Assembly: GCA_030525685.1 (NCBI GenBank)
Contig: JAUNEG010000011.1
Location: 1-64,000 of the forward strand
DNA from: Atopobiaceae bacterium
GTDB taxonomy: Bacteria; Actinomycetota; Coriobacteriia; Coriobacteriales; Atopobiaceae
Direction: 5' to 3'
Length of the DNA stretch: 64,000 nucleotides
This document shows, piece after piece, positions 44,332-52,412 of this stretch. How positions within the stretch are numbered: the stretch's first letter is position 1; the number at the start of each line of letters is the position of its first letter. Both the position numbers and the translations under genes were made by a program. The notes below the pieces were generated by a model. It saw only the letters and a list, made by a program, of their open reading frames with translations, ran no database searches and had not been told where the DNA came from.

Positions 44332-44712
44332 TCAGCGGCAGGCGACGCAGTCCATCTCAATGAGTGCGCCGAGCGGCAGCTCGTTCACGCCGACGACGGC
44401 TCCTGCGGGCGTCGGCGTTGAGAAGCGGCGCGCGTACACCTCGTTCATGGCGGCCATGTCGTCGAGGCTTGCAAGGTAGACGGTGGTCTGAGCGACGTCG
44501 GAGAGGGTGCAGTCGACCTCGGACAGGATGTCCTCGATGATGTCGATGACGCGCTCGGTCTGCTCGCGGATGCCTCCGTCGACGAGCCGCCGGTTGTCCT
44601 CGCGCGAGATCGGCAGCTGTCCGGAGGCGAAGACGAGGCGCCCGGCGGTGGTGCCCTGCGAATAGGGTCCGAAGGCCTCCGGCGCCTTCCTGGCGTTGAT
44701 CGAGTACTTCAT
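44332..44712 (-). CDS. RidA family protein lacking the catalytic arginine
   Basis: The 126-residue protein is a YjgF/YER057c/UK114 trimer-type protein: EAFGPYSQG near residue 12, FASGQLP, and a C-terminal beta strand. RidA hydrolyses reactive enamine/imine intermediates using an arginine in the PAR motif. Here that position reads TPAGAVV, so the arginine is a glycine, as in Rid subgroups without imine deaminase activity. The role is therefore open. It sits after the GcvT-like gene, 27 bases away. GAGAGGGGACGCG precedes the ATG. Confidence 0.85.
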   Translation of the reverse strand: MKYSINARKAPEAFGPYSQGTTAGRLVFASGQLPISREDNRRLVDGGIREQTERVIDIIEDILSEVDCTLSDVAQTTVYLASLDDMAAMNEVYARRFSTPTPAGAVVGVNELPLGALIEMDCVACR

Positions 44713-44739
44713 CGCGTCCCCTCTCTCGACTGAAGACGG

Positions 44740-45582
44740 CTATGCCAGCGCTCGGCCGCCCACGAAGTCGCCCCCGTCCCTCACGAGGCCCCAGCGGACG
44801 AGTCGGTCGCGGCTGACGCGCTCGGGGCCGGCCCCGACGGACAACTCCCCCCAGGGAAGGGCGCCCGCGAGAATGCCTGCGAACGCGGGCACGCCAACGG
44901 GAGAGACCTCGGTGAAGGAGAGCAGGCTCCTCCATAGTACGCGAGCGCGCGCGGGCGGGACGAGCACGACGATGACGTCCTGGGCGAGCGGTGCGCCCGG
45001 CCGCACGACGACGACGCCGATGGCGTCGAGCCGCAGCTGGCGAACCTGTCCCGGCGCCGGGAGCGAGACGCCGTGGAGGTAGTCGGAGAGCACGTGCTCG
45101 GCTGCCGGGCCGCAGAGCGCGAGCGGGACGAGCATCTCGCTCGCGTCACAGATGGAGACGAGCGGGAAGGCTCGGACGCCGTCGGACTCGGCTCGTGCGA
45201 GAAGCCCCGTCCAGGCCGCGAGCGCCTCCCCGCGCGGAGACGGGTCGATGACGACGAACTCGGTGTCGCCGCAGCGGGCGACCAGCGGCATGGAGAGCAG
45301 CGCGCCGTCGCCCGAGAGCGTCGCCGAGAACGCACACTCGCCTACCGGCAACGGCGACCCGGCGAAGGCCGCGTACGCGAGAGGCTCCGCGTCCGACCCG
45401 CTCAGGAGGAGGTAGGCAGCGCCGGTGAGGTCGGTGAGCCTCGCCTCCCCCGCGGCGGGCGCGCAGGCGGCCTCGCGTGCGTAAGAGCGGACGGCGAGCA
45501 GGCCCGTCGTCTCGGAGGGTTCGAAGGAGGCGCCGAGGAGCGCGTGCTCCTCGTGCAGGACGCCGGTGCGCGCGTCGCTCAT
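44740..45582 (-). CDS. GcvT/YgfZ-like folate-binding family protein (tentative)
   Basis: This 280-residue protein has the general layout of the glycine-cleavage T-protein family: an N-terminal EARLTDLTG segment where GcvT has its DLS motif, a central domain with FVVIDPS, and a late GVPAFAGIL stretch. It is shorter than GcvT, and no glycine cleavage genes are nearby, so it may be a YgfZ-type repair protein or a divergent relative. Identity rests on weak motifs only. Its ATG overlaps the stop of the phosphatidyltransferase gene (ATGA), and a stronger start is not visible upstream. Confidence 0.5.
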   Translation of the reverse strand: MSDARTGVLHEEHALLGASFEPSETTGLLAVRSYAREAACAPAAGEARLTDLTGAAYLLLSGSDAEPLAYAAFAGSPLPVGECAFSATLSGDGALLSMPLVARCGDTEFVVIDPSPRGEALAAWTGLLARAESDGVRAFPLVSICDASEMLVPLALCGPAAEHVLSDYLHGVSLPAPGQVRQLRLDAIGVVVVRPGAPLAQDVIVVLVPPARARVLWRSLLSFTEVSPVGVPAFAGILAGALPWGELSVGAGPERVSRDRLVRWGLVRDGGDFVGGRALA

Positions 45583-46298
45583 CGCTGCGCCCTGCTGCCG
45601 CGGACGATCCTGACGCCCTCGACGGTGTAGACGATCGCTGTGGCGAAGGAGCAGATGACGCCCGCGTAGACGAAGAAGATGCCGACAGCGGCGCTCAGGT
45701 CGTTGAGGCCGGGCAGCCACGCGACGTCCACGAGCCCGAGACCCTCGACCACGGGAAGCCCGAGCAGGAGGTCGCAGAAGCCGAACATGAGCAGTGCCGT
45801 CGCCGCCTTGCCGACGTAGGCGACGTCGACGGGACGACGGCGGTAATGCTGCAGCACAAGGCTCCCGACGGCGAGATAGACGTCACGGCCGATGACGAAG
45901 ACGGGCACCCAGAGCGGGAGCTCGCCGACGATGAGCAGCCCCAGCACGCCGGTGAACAGCAGGATGCGGTCCATGATGGGGTCCATGATCTTCCCGAGCC
46001 AGCTCACGGTCTGCGTCCGGCGCGCCACCTGTCCGTCCAGGAAGTCCGTGGTCGCCGCCACGACGTAGCAGACGAGCGCGATGGTGCGCTCGTGGCCGGC
46101 GGCAAAGAGCAGGAGGAACGCGATCGTGAGCCCGAGGCGGCAGAACGTGATGACGTTGGCGACGGTGAAGACCTGCGTCGAGGGGTTATCGGAGGTGCCC
46201 ACCAGGGCATCGGCGCGACCGTTTGCCTGGCGCTCGGCCGCATCGGCGTCGGCGATGTTCTTGAGGAGATCCTTCGTGCGGTCTACTCTCTCTGACAC
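45579..46298 (-). CDS. CDP-alcohol phosphatidyltransferase family protein
   Basis: This 239-residue membrane protein carries the full family signature: DFLDGQVARR, G in WLGKIMDPIMDR, giving the metal-binding aspartates. About five hydrophobic helices follow a 40-residue charged N-terminus. It is a second copy beside pgsA at 22.5 kb; cardiolipin synthase or phosphatidylinositol-phosphate synthase-like roles are possible. The GTG at 46298 is chosen because GAGAGGG lies just upstream; a longer GTG start at 46337 has no site. Confidence 0.8.
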   Translation of the reverse strand: MSERVDRTKDLLKNIADADAAERQANGRADALVGTSDNPSTQVFTVANVITFCRLGLTIAFLLLFAAGHERTIALVCYVVAATTDFLDGQVARRTQTVSWLGKIMDPIMDRILLFTGVLGLLIVGELPLWVPVFVIGRDVYLAVGSLVLQHYRRRPVDVAYVGKAATALLMFGFCDLLLGLPVVEGLGLVDVAWLPGLNDLSAAVGIFFVYAGVICSFATAIVYTVEGVRIVRGSRAQR

Positions 46299-46405
46299 GT
46301 GCGCCCTCTCAGCTCGAAGTTGTCTGAAGCCATTCACAGGCTACCCATGTTAGCGCAAATCGATACGCCCCCGGGGCCTCCGCGCGTCAGCGCATCATCA
46401 GCCGT

Positions 46406-47809
46406 CTAGAGCACGGTGCGCTCGAGAAGGGCGAGAAGGACGCGGATGCCCTGGGCGTACACGCGGCGCGATATGCGCTCGTTCAAGCCGTGAAGGCCGC
46501 GCGCAAGCTCGTCGTGCGCGGGGCGGAAGGGCGTCATGCGCAGGAGCTTGCCGCAGACGCGCTCGTAGCGGACGGAGTCGGTGCCTCCGCACATGATCGA
46601 CGGGACGACGAGGGTCCCGGGGTGGTAGCGACCCATCACCCCGACGAGCTCGTCGTAGCCCGGCCCGCCTGACTCGTCGACGCGGCCCGCGGGCGTGGCG
46701 TGCAGGACCTCGACCTCAACCTCCGGTCCAACGAGGCCGCCCGCCCAGGCGAGCACGTCCTCGACCGTAGTCCCCGGCAGGAGGCGGAGGTTCAGCGTGG
46801 CGGTCGCGTCGGCCGGCATGACGTTGGGGGCGGGCGAGCTTCCGCCTATCTGGTCGACGGCCATGGTCGAGCACACGAGCGGGTGGAGCTCGCGCACCGA
46901 GGCGGCGAGACGTGCGAGCTCGTCCGCATTGCCCTCGACGTCTGCGACGAGCGAGCTGACGGGCTCGGTCGAGACCAGCGGCGCGAGGGTCGCGAAGGTG
47001 CTCGCGACCGGGCCTATGAGCCTCGGCGGGAGCGGGTGCTCCGCAAGCCGGGCGATAGCCACGCAGAGCCGCTCGAGCGAGGTGCCGCCGAACGGGTTGG
47101 AGGAGTGGCCCCCCTCGCCGCGCACGGTCAGGCGCAGGTCGAGATATCCCTTCTGGGAGAGACAGACGTCCGAGACCACCGTTCCGGGGGCACCGTAGGG
47201 CGCGGCGTCGGCAAACGTGCTCACGCCCTCGTCGAGCGAGAATGCCGCGTGGACGCCCCGCCTCTCGAGCTCCGCCGCCAGTGCGGTCGCACCGAGGCTG
47301 GTCACCTCCTCGTCCTCGCCGAACGCGAGGATGATGGTCCTTCTCGGCCGCCCATGGAGCGAGAGGAGGTGCTCGAGCGCCTCGAGCTCGCCCATGAGCA
47401 TCTCCTTGATGTCGAGGGCGCCCCTTCCCCAGACCCACTCCTCGTCGACGTGCCCGCCGAAGGGGTCGTGCTCCCAGAGCTCCTCCGTCCCGGGGACGAC
47501 GTCAACGACGTCCTGGTGCGCGAGGAGCAGCGCGGCGGGCAGCTCTTGATCCGTGCCGCTCACAGTTATCAGGATGGAGTGACCAACCCGCTCCGTGCGC
47601 CCGTGACGCGAGATCAGCGGGAAGGAGGAGCAGATGAGGTCATAGAGCGCGTCAAAGGGCGCGAAGTCGGTGGTCTGCGGCGTGTCGTAGACGGTGCGCA
47701 GCGCGAGCGCGGCCCCGAGGCGCCGTGCGGCGCCCTCGAGGTCGAGCCCGGGATAGTCGTCCTCGTGCGCGAAGTGGGCGCAGGGGTCCTTCTCGGGAAG
47801 GCCGCTCAC
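46406..47809 (-). CDS. M20 family metallopeptidase (CPS1/PM20D1-like)
   Basis: The 467-residue zinc hydrolase has LLLAHQDVVDV with the first zinc histidine, WGRGALDIKE with the bridging aspartate, FGEDEEVTS with the catalytic and zinc-binding glutamates, and the late HGLNERI histidine. A dimerisation domain is inserted (about residues 210-330). The long form resembles carboxypeptidase S and PM20D1, which act on N-acyl amino acids or peptides. Substrate is not predictable. It starts at GTG 11 bases after serA, so it is cotranscribed with the serine genes. Confidence 0.85.
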   Translation of the reverse strand: MSGLPEKDPCAHFAHEDDYPGLDLEGAARRLGAALALRTVYDTPQTTDFAPFDALYDLICSSFPLISRHGRTERVGHSILITVSGTDQELPAALLLAHQDVVDVVPGTEELWEHDPFGGHVDEEWVWGRGALDIKEMLMGELEALEHLLSLHGRPRRTIILAFGEDEEVTSLGATALAAELERRGVHAAFSLDEGVSTFADAAPYGAPGTVVSDVCLSQKGYLDLRLTVRGEGGHSSNPFGGTSLERLCVAIARLAEHPLPPRLIGPVASTFATLAPLVSTEPVSSLVADVEGNADELARLAASVRELHPLVCSTMAVDQIGGSSPAPNVMPADATATLNLRLLPGTTVEDVLAWAGGLVGPEVEVEVLHATPAGRVDESGGPGYDELVGVMGRYHPGTLVVPSIMCGGTDSVRYERVCGKLLRMTPFRPAHDELARGLHGLNERISRRVYAQGIRVLLALLERTVL

Positions 47810-47820
47810 TCGGGCCCCCG

Positions 47821-48996
47821 CTAGGCCTCGCGGGCGATGACGCGGACGCGCGTCACGTGGTCGAGGGCGGCGAGCTCGGCCCCCGTCTCGGGAGACACCG
47901 CACCGCTCACCTCCACGAGCGTGTACGCGTACGCGCCGCGACTCACGTTGCTCATGTTCTCGATGTTGAGGCCGCTGTTGGCGAGGACCTGCGTGAGCCG
48001 GCCGATGACGCCCTGTGCGTTGTCGTGGAAGAGCGCGACGCGCGACCCCTCGCCGAGCGGCCCGAGGTCGACGTGGCCGTAGTTGACCGAGTTTGCGATG
48101 TTGCCGTTCTCGAGGTAGTCCCGGAGCTGGCGCGCGGCCATGACGGCGCAGTTGTCCTCGGCCTCCCCGGTGGAGGCGCCGAGGTGCGGCAGGACGATGG
48201 CGTTCTTCATGTTGGCGGATGCGGGGTTGGCGAAGTCCGTCACGTAGCGTGCGAGGTGACCGTCGTCGAGCGCCTCGGCAAGCGCCTGCTCGTCGACGAG
48301 GGCGTCACGGGCGAAGTTGAGCAGCACCGCGCCGCGCTTCATGTGGGCGATCGCCTCGGCCGAGATCATCCCGCGCGTCTCGTCGGTCGCGGGTACGTGC
48401 AGCGTCACGAAGTCGCAGGCGGCGAGGAGGTCGGAGAGCTCGGTCGCGTGCTCGATGCGGCGGTCGAGGCCCCAGGCGGCGTTGATCGAGAGGTACGGGT
48501 CGTATCCCATGACCTCGGCCCCGAGGGCGATGAGGACGTCGGCAACCTGTGCGCCGATGGCGCCGAGACCGATGACGCCCACGCGCTTGCCGGCGAGCTC
48601 GCAGCCCGCGAAGCGCTTCTTCGCCTTCTCGGCGCGCTTGGCGATCTGCGGGTCGTCGCTCGCCTCGTGGACCCACTCCACGCCGCCGATGACGTCTCGG
48701 CATGCGAGGAGCATGCCGCAGATGACGAGCTCCTTGACGGCGTTGGCGTTGGCGCCCGGGGTGTTGAAGACGACGATGCCGCGCTGGGCGCAGCGCTCGA
48801 CGGGGATGTTGTTCACGCCCGCGCCCGCGCGCGCGATGGCGAGGAGCCCGGCCGGTGCCTCGATCTCGTGGAGGTTGGCGCTGCGCACCAGCCAGGCGTC
48901 GGCCCTGTCAGGGTCGTCGACGAACTCGTAGCCGGCCCGCTCGAGGGCCTCGGTGCCCACGGTCGAGATGTTGTTCATGCAGTGGACGGCGTACAT
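47821..48996 (-). CDS. serA: D-3-phosphoglycerate dehydrogenase
   Basis: This 391-residue enzyme oxidises 3-phosphoglycerate, the first step of serine synthesis. RSANLHEIE and NIPVERCAQRGI form the substrate domain; GLGAIGAQVADVLIALGAEV near residue 143 is the NAD fold; the catalytic His is in LPHLGAST near residue 273. A C-terminal ACT domain (about 320-391) suggests feedback by serine. GGGGAGGGG precedes the ATG. serC, the next pathway enzyme, lies 10 bases upstream, so serC-serA form an operon. Confidence 0.95.
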   Translation of the reverse strand: MYAVHCMNNISTVGTEALERAGYEFVDDPDRADAWLVRSANLHEIEAPAGLLAIARAGAGVNNIPVERCAQRGIVVFNTPGANANAVKELVICGMLLACRDVIGGVEWVHEASDDPQIAKRAEKAKKRFAGCELAGKRVGVIGLGAIGAQVADVLIALGAEVMGYDPYLSINAAWGLDRRIEHATELSDLLAACDFVTLHVPATDETRGMISAEAIAHMKRGAVLLNFARDALVDEQALAEALDDGHLARYVTDFANPASANMKNAIVLPHLGASTGEAEDNCAVMAARQLRDYLENGNIANSVNYGHVDLGPLGEGSRVALFHDNAQGVIGRLTQVLANSGLNIENMSNVSRGAYAYTLVEVSGAVSPETGAELAALDHVTRVRVIAREA

Positions 48997-49006
48997 GTCC
49001 CCTCCC

Positions 49007-50089
49007 CTAGCGCGCGTTGCGCGTCTCGAAGTCCTTCATGAAGCTCACGAGCGCCTGGACGCCCTCGCGCGGCATGGCGTTGTAGATCGACGCGCGCATG
49101 CCGCCGACGGAGCGGTGGCCCTTGAGGTTGACGAGCCCGTGCCCGGAGGCCTCCTTGACGAAGGCGGCGTCGAGGTCCTTGTCGCCCGTGACGAAGGGCA
49201 CGTTCATGAGCGAGCGGCAGGACGGGTCAACCGTGGACGAGAAGAGCGTGGACTCGTCTAGGAAGTCGTAGAGCACCTTGGCCTTCTCGGCGTTGCGCTC
49301 CCCCATCGCCGCAAGGCCGCCGTTCTTCTCGATCCACTCGAAGACGAGGCCGCAGACGTAGATTCCCCAGCAGTTGGGCGTGTTGTAGAGCGAGCCTGCG
49401 TCGGCCTGCGTCCTGAGGCGCAGCATGGTGGGCACGCCGGGCAGGTCCTCGGGGATGAGGTCCTCGCGCACGATCACGATCTGGACGCCCGCGGGGCCGA
49501 CGTTCTTCTGCACGCCGGCGTGGATGAGGCCGTAGCGGGAGACGTCGACGGGCTCGGAGAGGAACATCGAGCTCTGGTCGGCGACGAGCACGTGGCCCTT
49601 GGTGTTGGGCAGCTCGGGGAACTTGGTGCCGTAGATCGTGTTGTTCTCGCAGATGTAGAGGTAGCTCGCGTCATCGCGGATGGGCAGGTCGGAGCAGTCG
49701 GGGATGTAGGAGAAGTTCCTGTCCGCAGAGGAGGCCACGGCCGCGGCGTCGCCGAGGATCTGTGCCTCCTGGAAGGCCTTCTTGGCCCAGTTGCCCGTGA
49801 TCACGTAGTCGGCCTTGCCGTTGGTGGCGAGGTTCATGAAGACGGTCGAGAAGAGCAGCGAGTCGCCGCCTTGCGTGAAGATCACCTTGTAGTTGTCGGG
49901 GATGTCCATGAGGGAGCGCAGGCGCGCCTCCGCACCCTCGATGATGCCCGTGAAGGCGGAAGATCGGTGGCTCATCTCCATGACGCTCATGCCGCAGCCG
50001 GCGTAGTCGAGCATCTCGTCCGCGCACTGCTTGAGGACGCCCTCGGGCAGCACGGCGGGACCGGCGGAGAAGTTGTACACGCGTGCCAT
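49007..50089 (-). CDS. serC: Phosphoserine aminotransferase
   Basis: The 360-residue PLP enzyme converts 3-phosphohydroxypyruvate to phosphoserine. VYNFSAGPAVLP opens the protein, EMSHRSSAF and FTQGGDSLLFS are conserved, and the PLP lysine lies in HAGVQKNVGPAG near residue 196. The start is at ATG 50087-50089 behind GGAGG; a frame four codons longer is less likely. It is the promoter-proximal gene of serC-serA-M20 peptidase. No serB was seen. A TATGAT at 50124-50129 may be its -10. Confidence 0.95.
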   Translation of the reverse strand: MARVYNFSAGPAVLPEGVLKQCADEMLDYAGCGMSVMEMSHRSSAFTGIIEGAEARLRSLMDIPDNYKVIFTQGGDSLLFSTVFMNLATNGKADYVITGNWAKKAFQEAQILGDAAAVASSADRNFSYIPDCSDLPIRDDASYLYICENNTIYGTKFPELPNTKGHVLVADQSSMFLSEPVDVSRYGLIHAGVQKNVGPAGVQIVIVREDLIPEDLPGVPTMLRLRTQADAGSLYNTPNCWGIYVCGLVFEWIEKNGGLAAMGERNAEKAKVLYDFLDESTLFSSTVDPSCRSLMNVPFVTGDKDLDAAFVKEASGHGLVNLKGHRSVGGMRASIYNAMPREGVQALVSFMKDFETRNAR

Positions 50090-50180
50090 AAGATCCTCCA
50101 ATGGTTGGTCTTACCGTGAGAACATCATAGGCTCGGCGCGGTATGCGGATGGCGTTGTGCACGAGACGTTTGCTTGCCTG

Positions 50181-50215
50181 AAACGAAAAGAGGCCAGGGA
50201 CTGCCCCCTGGCCTC
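50181..50215 (-). terminator. tRNA-Pro terminator
   Basis: On the minus strand a perfect 10-bp stem (GAGGCCAGGG/CCCTGGCCTC) is followed by TTTTCGTTT, nine bases downstream of the tRNA 3' end. Confidence 0.9.
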
Positions 50216-50223
50216 GAAAGTGC

Positions 50224-50300
<77 letters not shown>

Positions 50301-50353
50301 TCGTGCGAGGAAGAACTATAGCATCCCGTCGTGCGGCGTGCAAGCGAGAATGG

Positions 50354-50545
50354 TCACCTTCCAAAGTGCTCGGCGATTTGGCGCATGCGCTCGGATTGGG
50401 CGACGCCAAACGGGCAGCGGATGTCGCAGTGGCCGCAGCAAATGCATTCGCTCGCGTGGTGCTCGAGGTTGTGGTAGTGCTCAACGGCAAGCTCATCGTT
50501 AACGAGCGCGAGGTCGTAGTACTTGTTCACCTGCCCGCGCATGAG
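50354..50545 (-). pseudogene. Aldo/keto reductase relic, C-terminal iron-sulfur part only
   Basis: The open frame on the minus strand ends in a clear C-terminus of the COG1453 aldo/keto reductases: KYYDLALVNDELAVEHY followed by CICCGHCDIRCPFGV, a 4Fe-4S motif, and ERMRQIAEHFG. Intact proteins have about 300 further residues containing the barrel and catalytic Tyr, all missing here. Upstream of about 50545 the sequence turns into LysR coding sequence on the other strand. This is a truncated, presumably dead gene. Confidence 0.75.
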
Positions 50546-50762
50546 CGCTGGGGCGCCTTCATGCGCGAGGACGACCCGCTCGCGGAGCTTGCCTGCGTGA
50601 CTCCGGCTGACCTGGCAAGTCGCTCGCTCATTCTCTCCGAGCAGGCCAGCCGGGAGATGGGCGATCTCGGCGGATGTGTTCATCGCCTGGAAGCGCTACC
50701 AGTCCCTCTCCCCCGCCGCCGAGGCGTTTCTCGGAGCCGTGCGCGAGCGCTGGGGCGCGTGA
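50536..50762 (+). pseudogene. LysR family regulator relic with internal deletion
   Basis: The plus strand encodes HLPAHERWGAFMREDDPLA and TPADLASRSLILSEQ, typical of the LysR effector-binding domain. It then shifts frame at about 50650-50670 into FIAWKRYQSLSPAAEAFL and a normal LysR C-terminus with TGA at 50760. The DNA-binding half and about 70 middle residues are missing. It points away from the aldo/keto reductase relic, the usual arrangement of a LysR gene and its target, so one deletion removed both 5' halves and their shared promoter. Confidence 0.65.
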
Positions 50763-50787
50763 AGCGCCACCCGAGCCGTGAAGAGGG

Positions 50788-51345
50788 CTACGCCAGGGCA
50801 GCCTCCAGCTCGGCGACGGTCACGAGCTCGGAGCCGTAGCACTTCTCGCAGTGCTCGAGCGCGCCCTCCTGCGTGCCGCAGAGGAAGGTCATCGTGGCGT
50901 CGGTCACCACGACGGAGGCGTAGTTGTTGAAGTAGGCGTCGGCAAGGGTGTGCAGGACGCAGATGTTGGTGTCGGCGCCCGCGGCGATGACGGTCTTGAC
51001 GCCGAGCTCGCGCAGGGTGAGGTCGAGGTCGGTCTGGAAGAAGCCGGAGTAGCGGCGCTTGGGGATGGTGATGTCACCGGGAGCCTGCTCGATCTCGGGG
51101 AAGACGCGGACCTCGCCGGCGACGCCGTGCTCGCCCCAGAGGTCGAGCTCGCGGTCGAGGCCGCGGACGTGCGCGTCGTTGCAGTAGATCACCGGGATGC
51201 CGGCCGCGTGGCAGGCGGCCACGGAGCGTGCCACGGCGGCACGATAGGCGGCGGTCGCTGCGTCAGGGTCATAGAGCGAGTCGTCGCCAACGGCCTCGAT
51301 GGCGTCGATGACGAGCAGGGCGGTAGTGTTCTTGTCGAGCTCCAT
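50788..51345 (-). CDS. Isochorismatase-like cysteine hydrolase
   Basis: The 185-residue protein belongs to the isochorismatase/nicotinamidase superfamily. The catalytic triad is visible: Asp in LLVIDAIEAV near residue 14, Lys in IPKRRYSGF near residue 97, and Cys in GADTNICVLHT near residue 128, with a cis-peptide motif before it. Substrate (nicotinamide, isochorismate, N-carbamoyl compounds) cannot be told. ATG 51345 is chosen over a longer frame because GGAGGGAG lies just upstream. It is divergent from the MGMT-like gene across a gap with an inverted repeat. Confidence 0.82.
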   Translation of the reverse strand: MELDKNTTALLVIDAIEAVGDDSLYDPDAATAAYRAAVARSVAACHAAGIPVIYCNDAHVRGLDRELDLWGEHGVAGEVRVFPEIEQAPGDITIPKRRYSGFFQTDLDLTLRELGVKTVIAAGADTNICVLHTLADAYFNNYASVVVTDATMTFLCGTQEGALEHCEKCYGSELVTVAELEAALA

Positions 51346-51664
51346 GATGCTCCCTCCGATTGACGTCACGAGGACGTTACCACGACTATAGTTCATGCGA
51401 GGCATCCGCAGCAGAATGGAAACCTCACGCTCCAAGGCAGAATACCCACCCACCTGTGTCACAATTTGGCTCTGCTGAGTGGGGGTCTTGGACGAGTCTC
51501 TTCGACATGAATCCCACAGGCGGATTATTCCTGCGAATACTCTTCCACCATTGTTCAATCTGCTGAAGTTTACAAAAACATTCACACACACGGCGCATAT
51601 AGTGACACAGGTGGGGCCGAAATCTGCCTTTGAGGTCTTCCTGGGATTATGGGGTGAACATCGC
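51346..51664. other. Divergent control region with inverted repeat
   Basis: This AT-richer gap of about 320 bases separates two divergent genes. It contains the inverted repeat listed next and TTTACA and TATAGT promoter-like sequences near 51569 and 51599. No small gene is supported. Confidence 0.5.
51437..51627. repeat. Inverted 14-bp repeat with extended similarity
   Basis: CCCACCTGTGTCAC at 51449-51462 is repeated exactly inverted as GTGACACAGGTGGG at 51602-51615. On the outer side each copy is followed at the same distance by TCTGCCTT and a nearby GAG, so the repeated unit is about 33 bases with a variable 7-base middle. One copy faces each divergent gene, which suggests paired operators or duplicated promoter-proximal elements. 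Confidence 0.7.
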
Positions 51665-51979
51665 ATGGAGGAGTCGTTCTTCGAACGCGCGTGGGACGTG
51701 GTGCGCCAGATCCCCGAGGGGCGCGTGGCCAGCTACGGTCAGGTCGCGCGGCTCATGGGCGCGCCACGCCGTGCCCGTCAGGTGGGCTACGCCATGCACG
51801 GAAGCCCCGGGGTCGCCGGCGGCGTCCCGTGCCATCGCGTCGTCTTCGCGGACGGCTCGCTGGCGCCGGGATTTGCCTTCGGAGGGCCTGGCGAGCAGAG
51901 GCGCATGCTCGAGGCAGAGGGCGTGTCCTTCCGACCCGACGGTCGCGTGGACATGAAGAAGTCCGCCTGGGAGGTCTAG
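51665..51979 (+). CDS. MGMT family DNA alkyltransferase-like protein
   Basis: The 104-residue protein consists of the C-terminal O6-alkylguanine-DNA alkyltransferase domain only. It has GRVASYGQVARLMG, the arginine finger region PRRARQVGYAMHG, and GGVPCHRVV with the alkyl-accepting cysteine (residue about 56). Most proteins this short are alkyltransferase-like proteins with Trp in place of Cys; retention of Cys suggests real transfer activity. GGGGTGA precedes the ATG. It is followed by a truncated flavodoxin gene. Confidence 0.85.
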   Translation: MEESFFERAWDVVRQIPEGRVASYGQVARLMGAPRRARQVGYAMHGSPGVAGGVPCHRVVFADGSLAPGFAFGGPGEQRRMLEAEGVSFRPDGRVDMKKSAWEV

Positions 51980-52007
51980 TCCCCGCCAAACGGGAACAAG
52001 AACGCCG

Positions 52008-52385
52008 GTCGCCGATGCCGACCTCGTGCTGGTGGGCTCCTGGACCGACAAGGGCGGCATGGACCCCGCGCTCGACAGCCGCCTCGGGGCGCTCGACGGC
52101 AAGAGGGTCTTCCTCTTCGGCACCTGCGGCTTCGGCGGCAGCCAGGCGTACTACGACTGCGTGTTCGACCGTTTCCAGTCCGCGCTTCCCGAGGGCGCCC
52201 AGGTCGTGGGTCGCTTCATGTGCCAGGGCCAGATGCCGCCCGCCGTCCGCGAGCGCTGCGTCAAGATGGCCGAGCAGGAACCGAAGAGGTTCGAGCCGAT
52301 GATTGAGAACTTCGACCGTGCGCTGGGACATCCCGACACGACCGACCTTGACGCCTTCGAGGCCGCCCTTCGCTCCGCACCATGA
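52008..52385 (+). pseudogene. Flavodoxin-like gene truncated at the 5' end
   Basis: The frame encodes DADLVLVGSWTDKGG and KRVFLFGTCGFGGS, the second half of a flavodoxin-like fold, and continues to a plausible C-terminus. The N-terminal 45 or so residues, with the FMN phosphate loop, are absent: upstream in-frame sequence runs into the MGMT-like gene without an ATG. An internal GTG at 52026 could start a 119-residue product that could not bind FMN normally. I read it as a decayed gene. Confidence 0.65.
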
Positions 52386-52412
52386 TTCAAAGGGCTGCAG
52401 CTCCCTTTCTAA

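Noticed and set aside
41277-44363. A 1028-codon open frame on the plus strand across the NlpC, apt, MerR and FHA genes.
   Set aside because: It is antisense to four recognisable minus-strand genes with ribosome binding sites and conserved motifs, and has no similarity to a protein family I know.
51479-51664. N-terminal extension of the MGMT-like frame back to 51479.
   Set aside because: It would run through the inverted repeat and control region. The ATG at 51665 has a GGGGTGA site and fits the family start.
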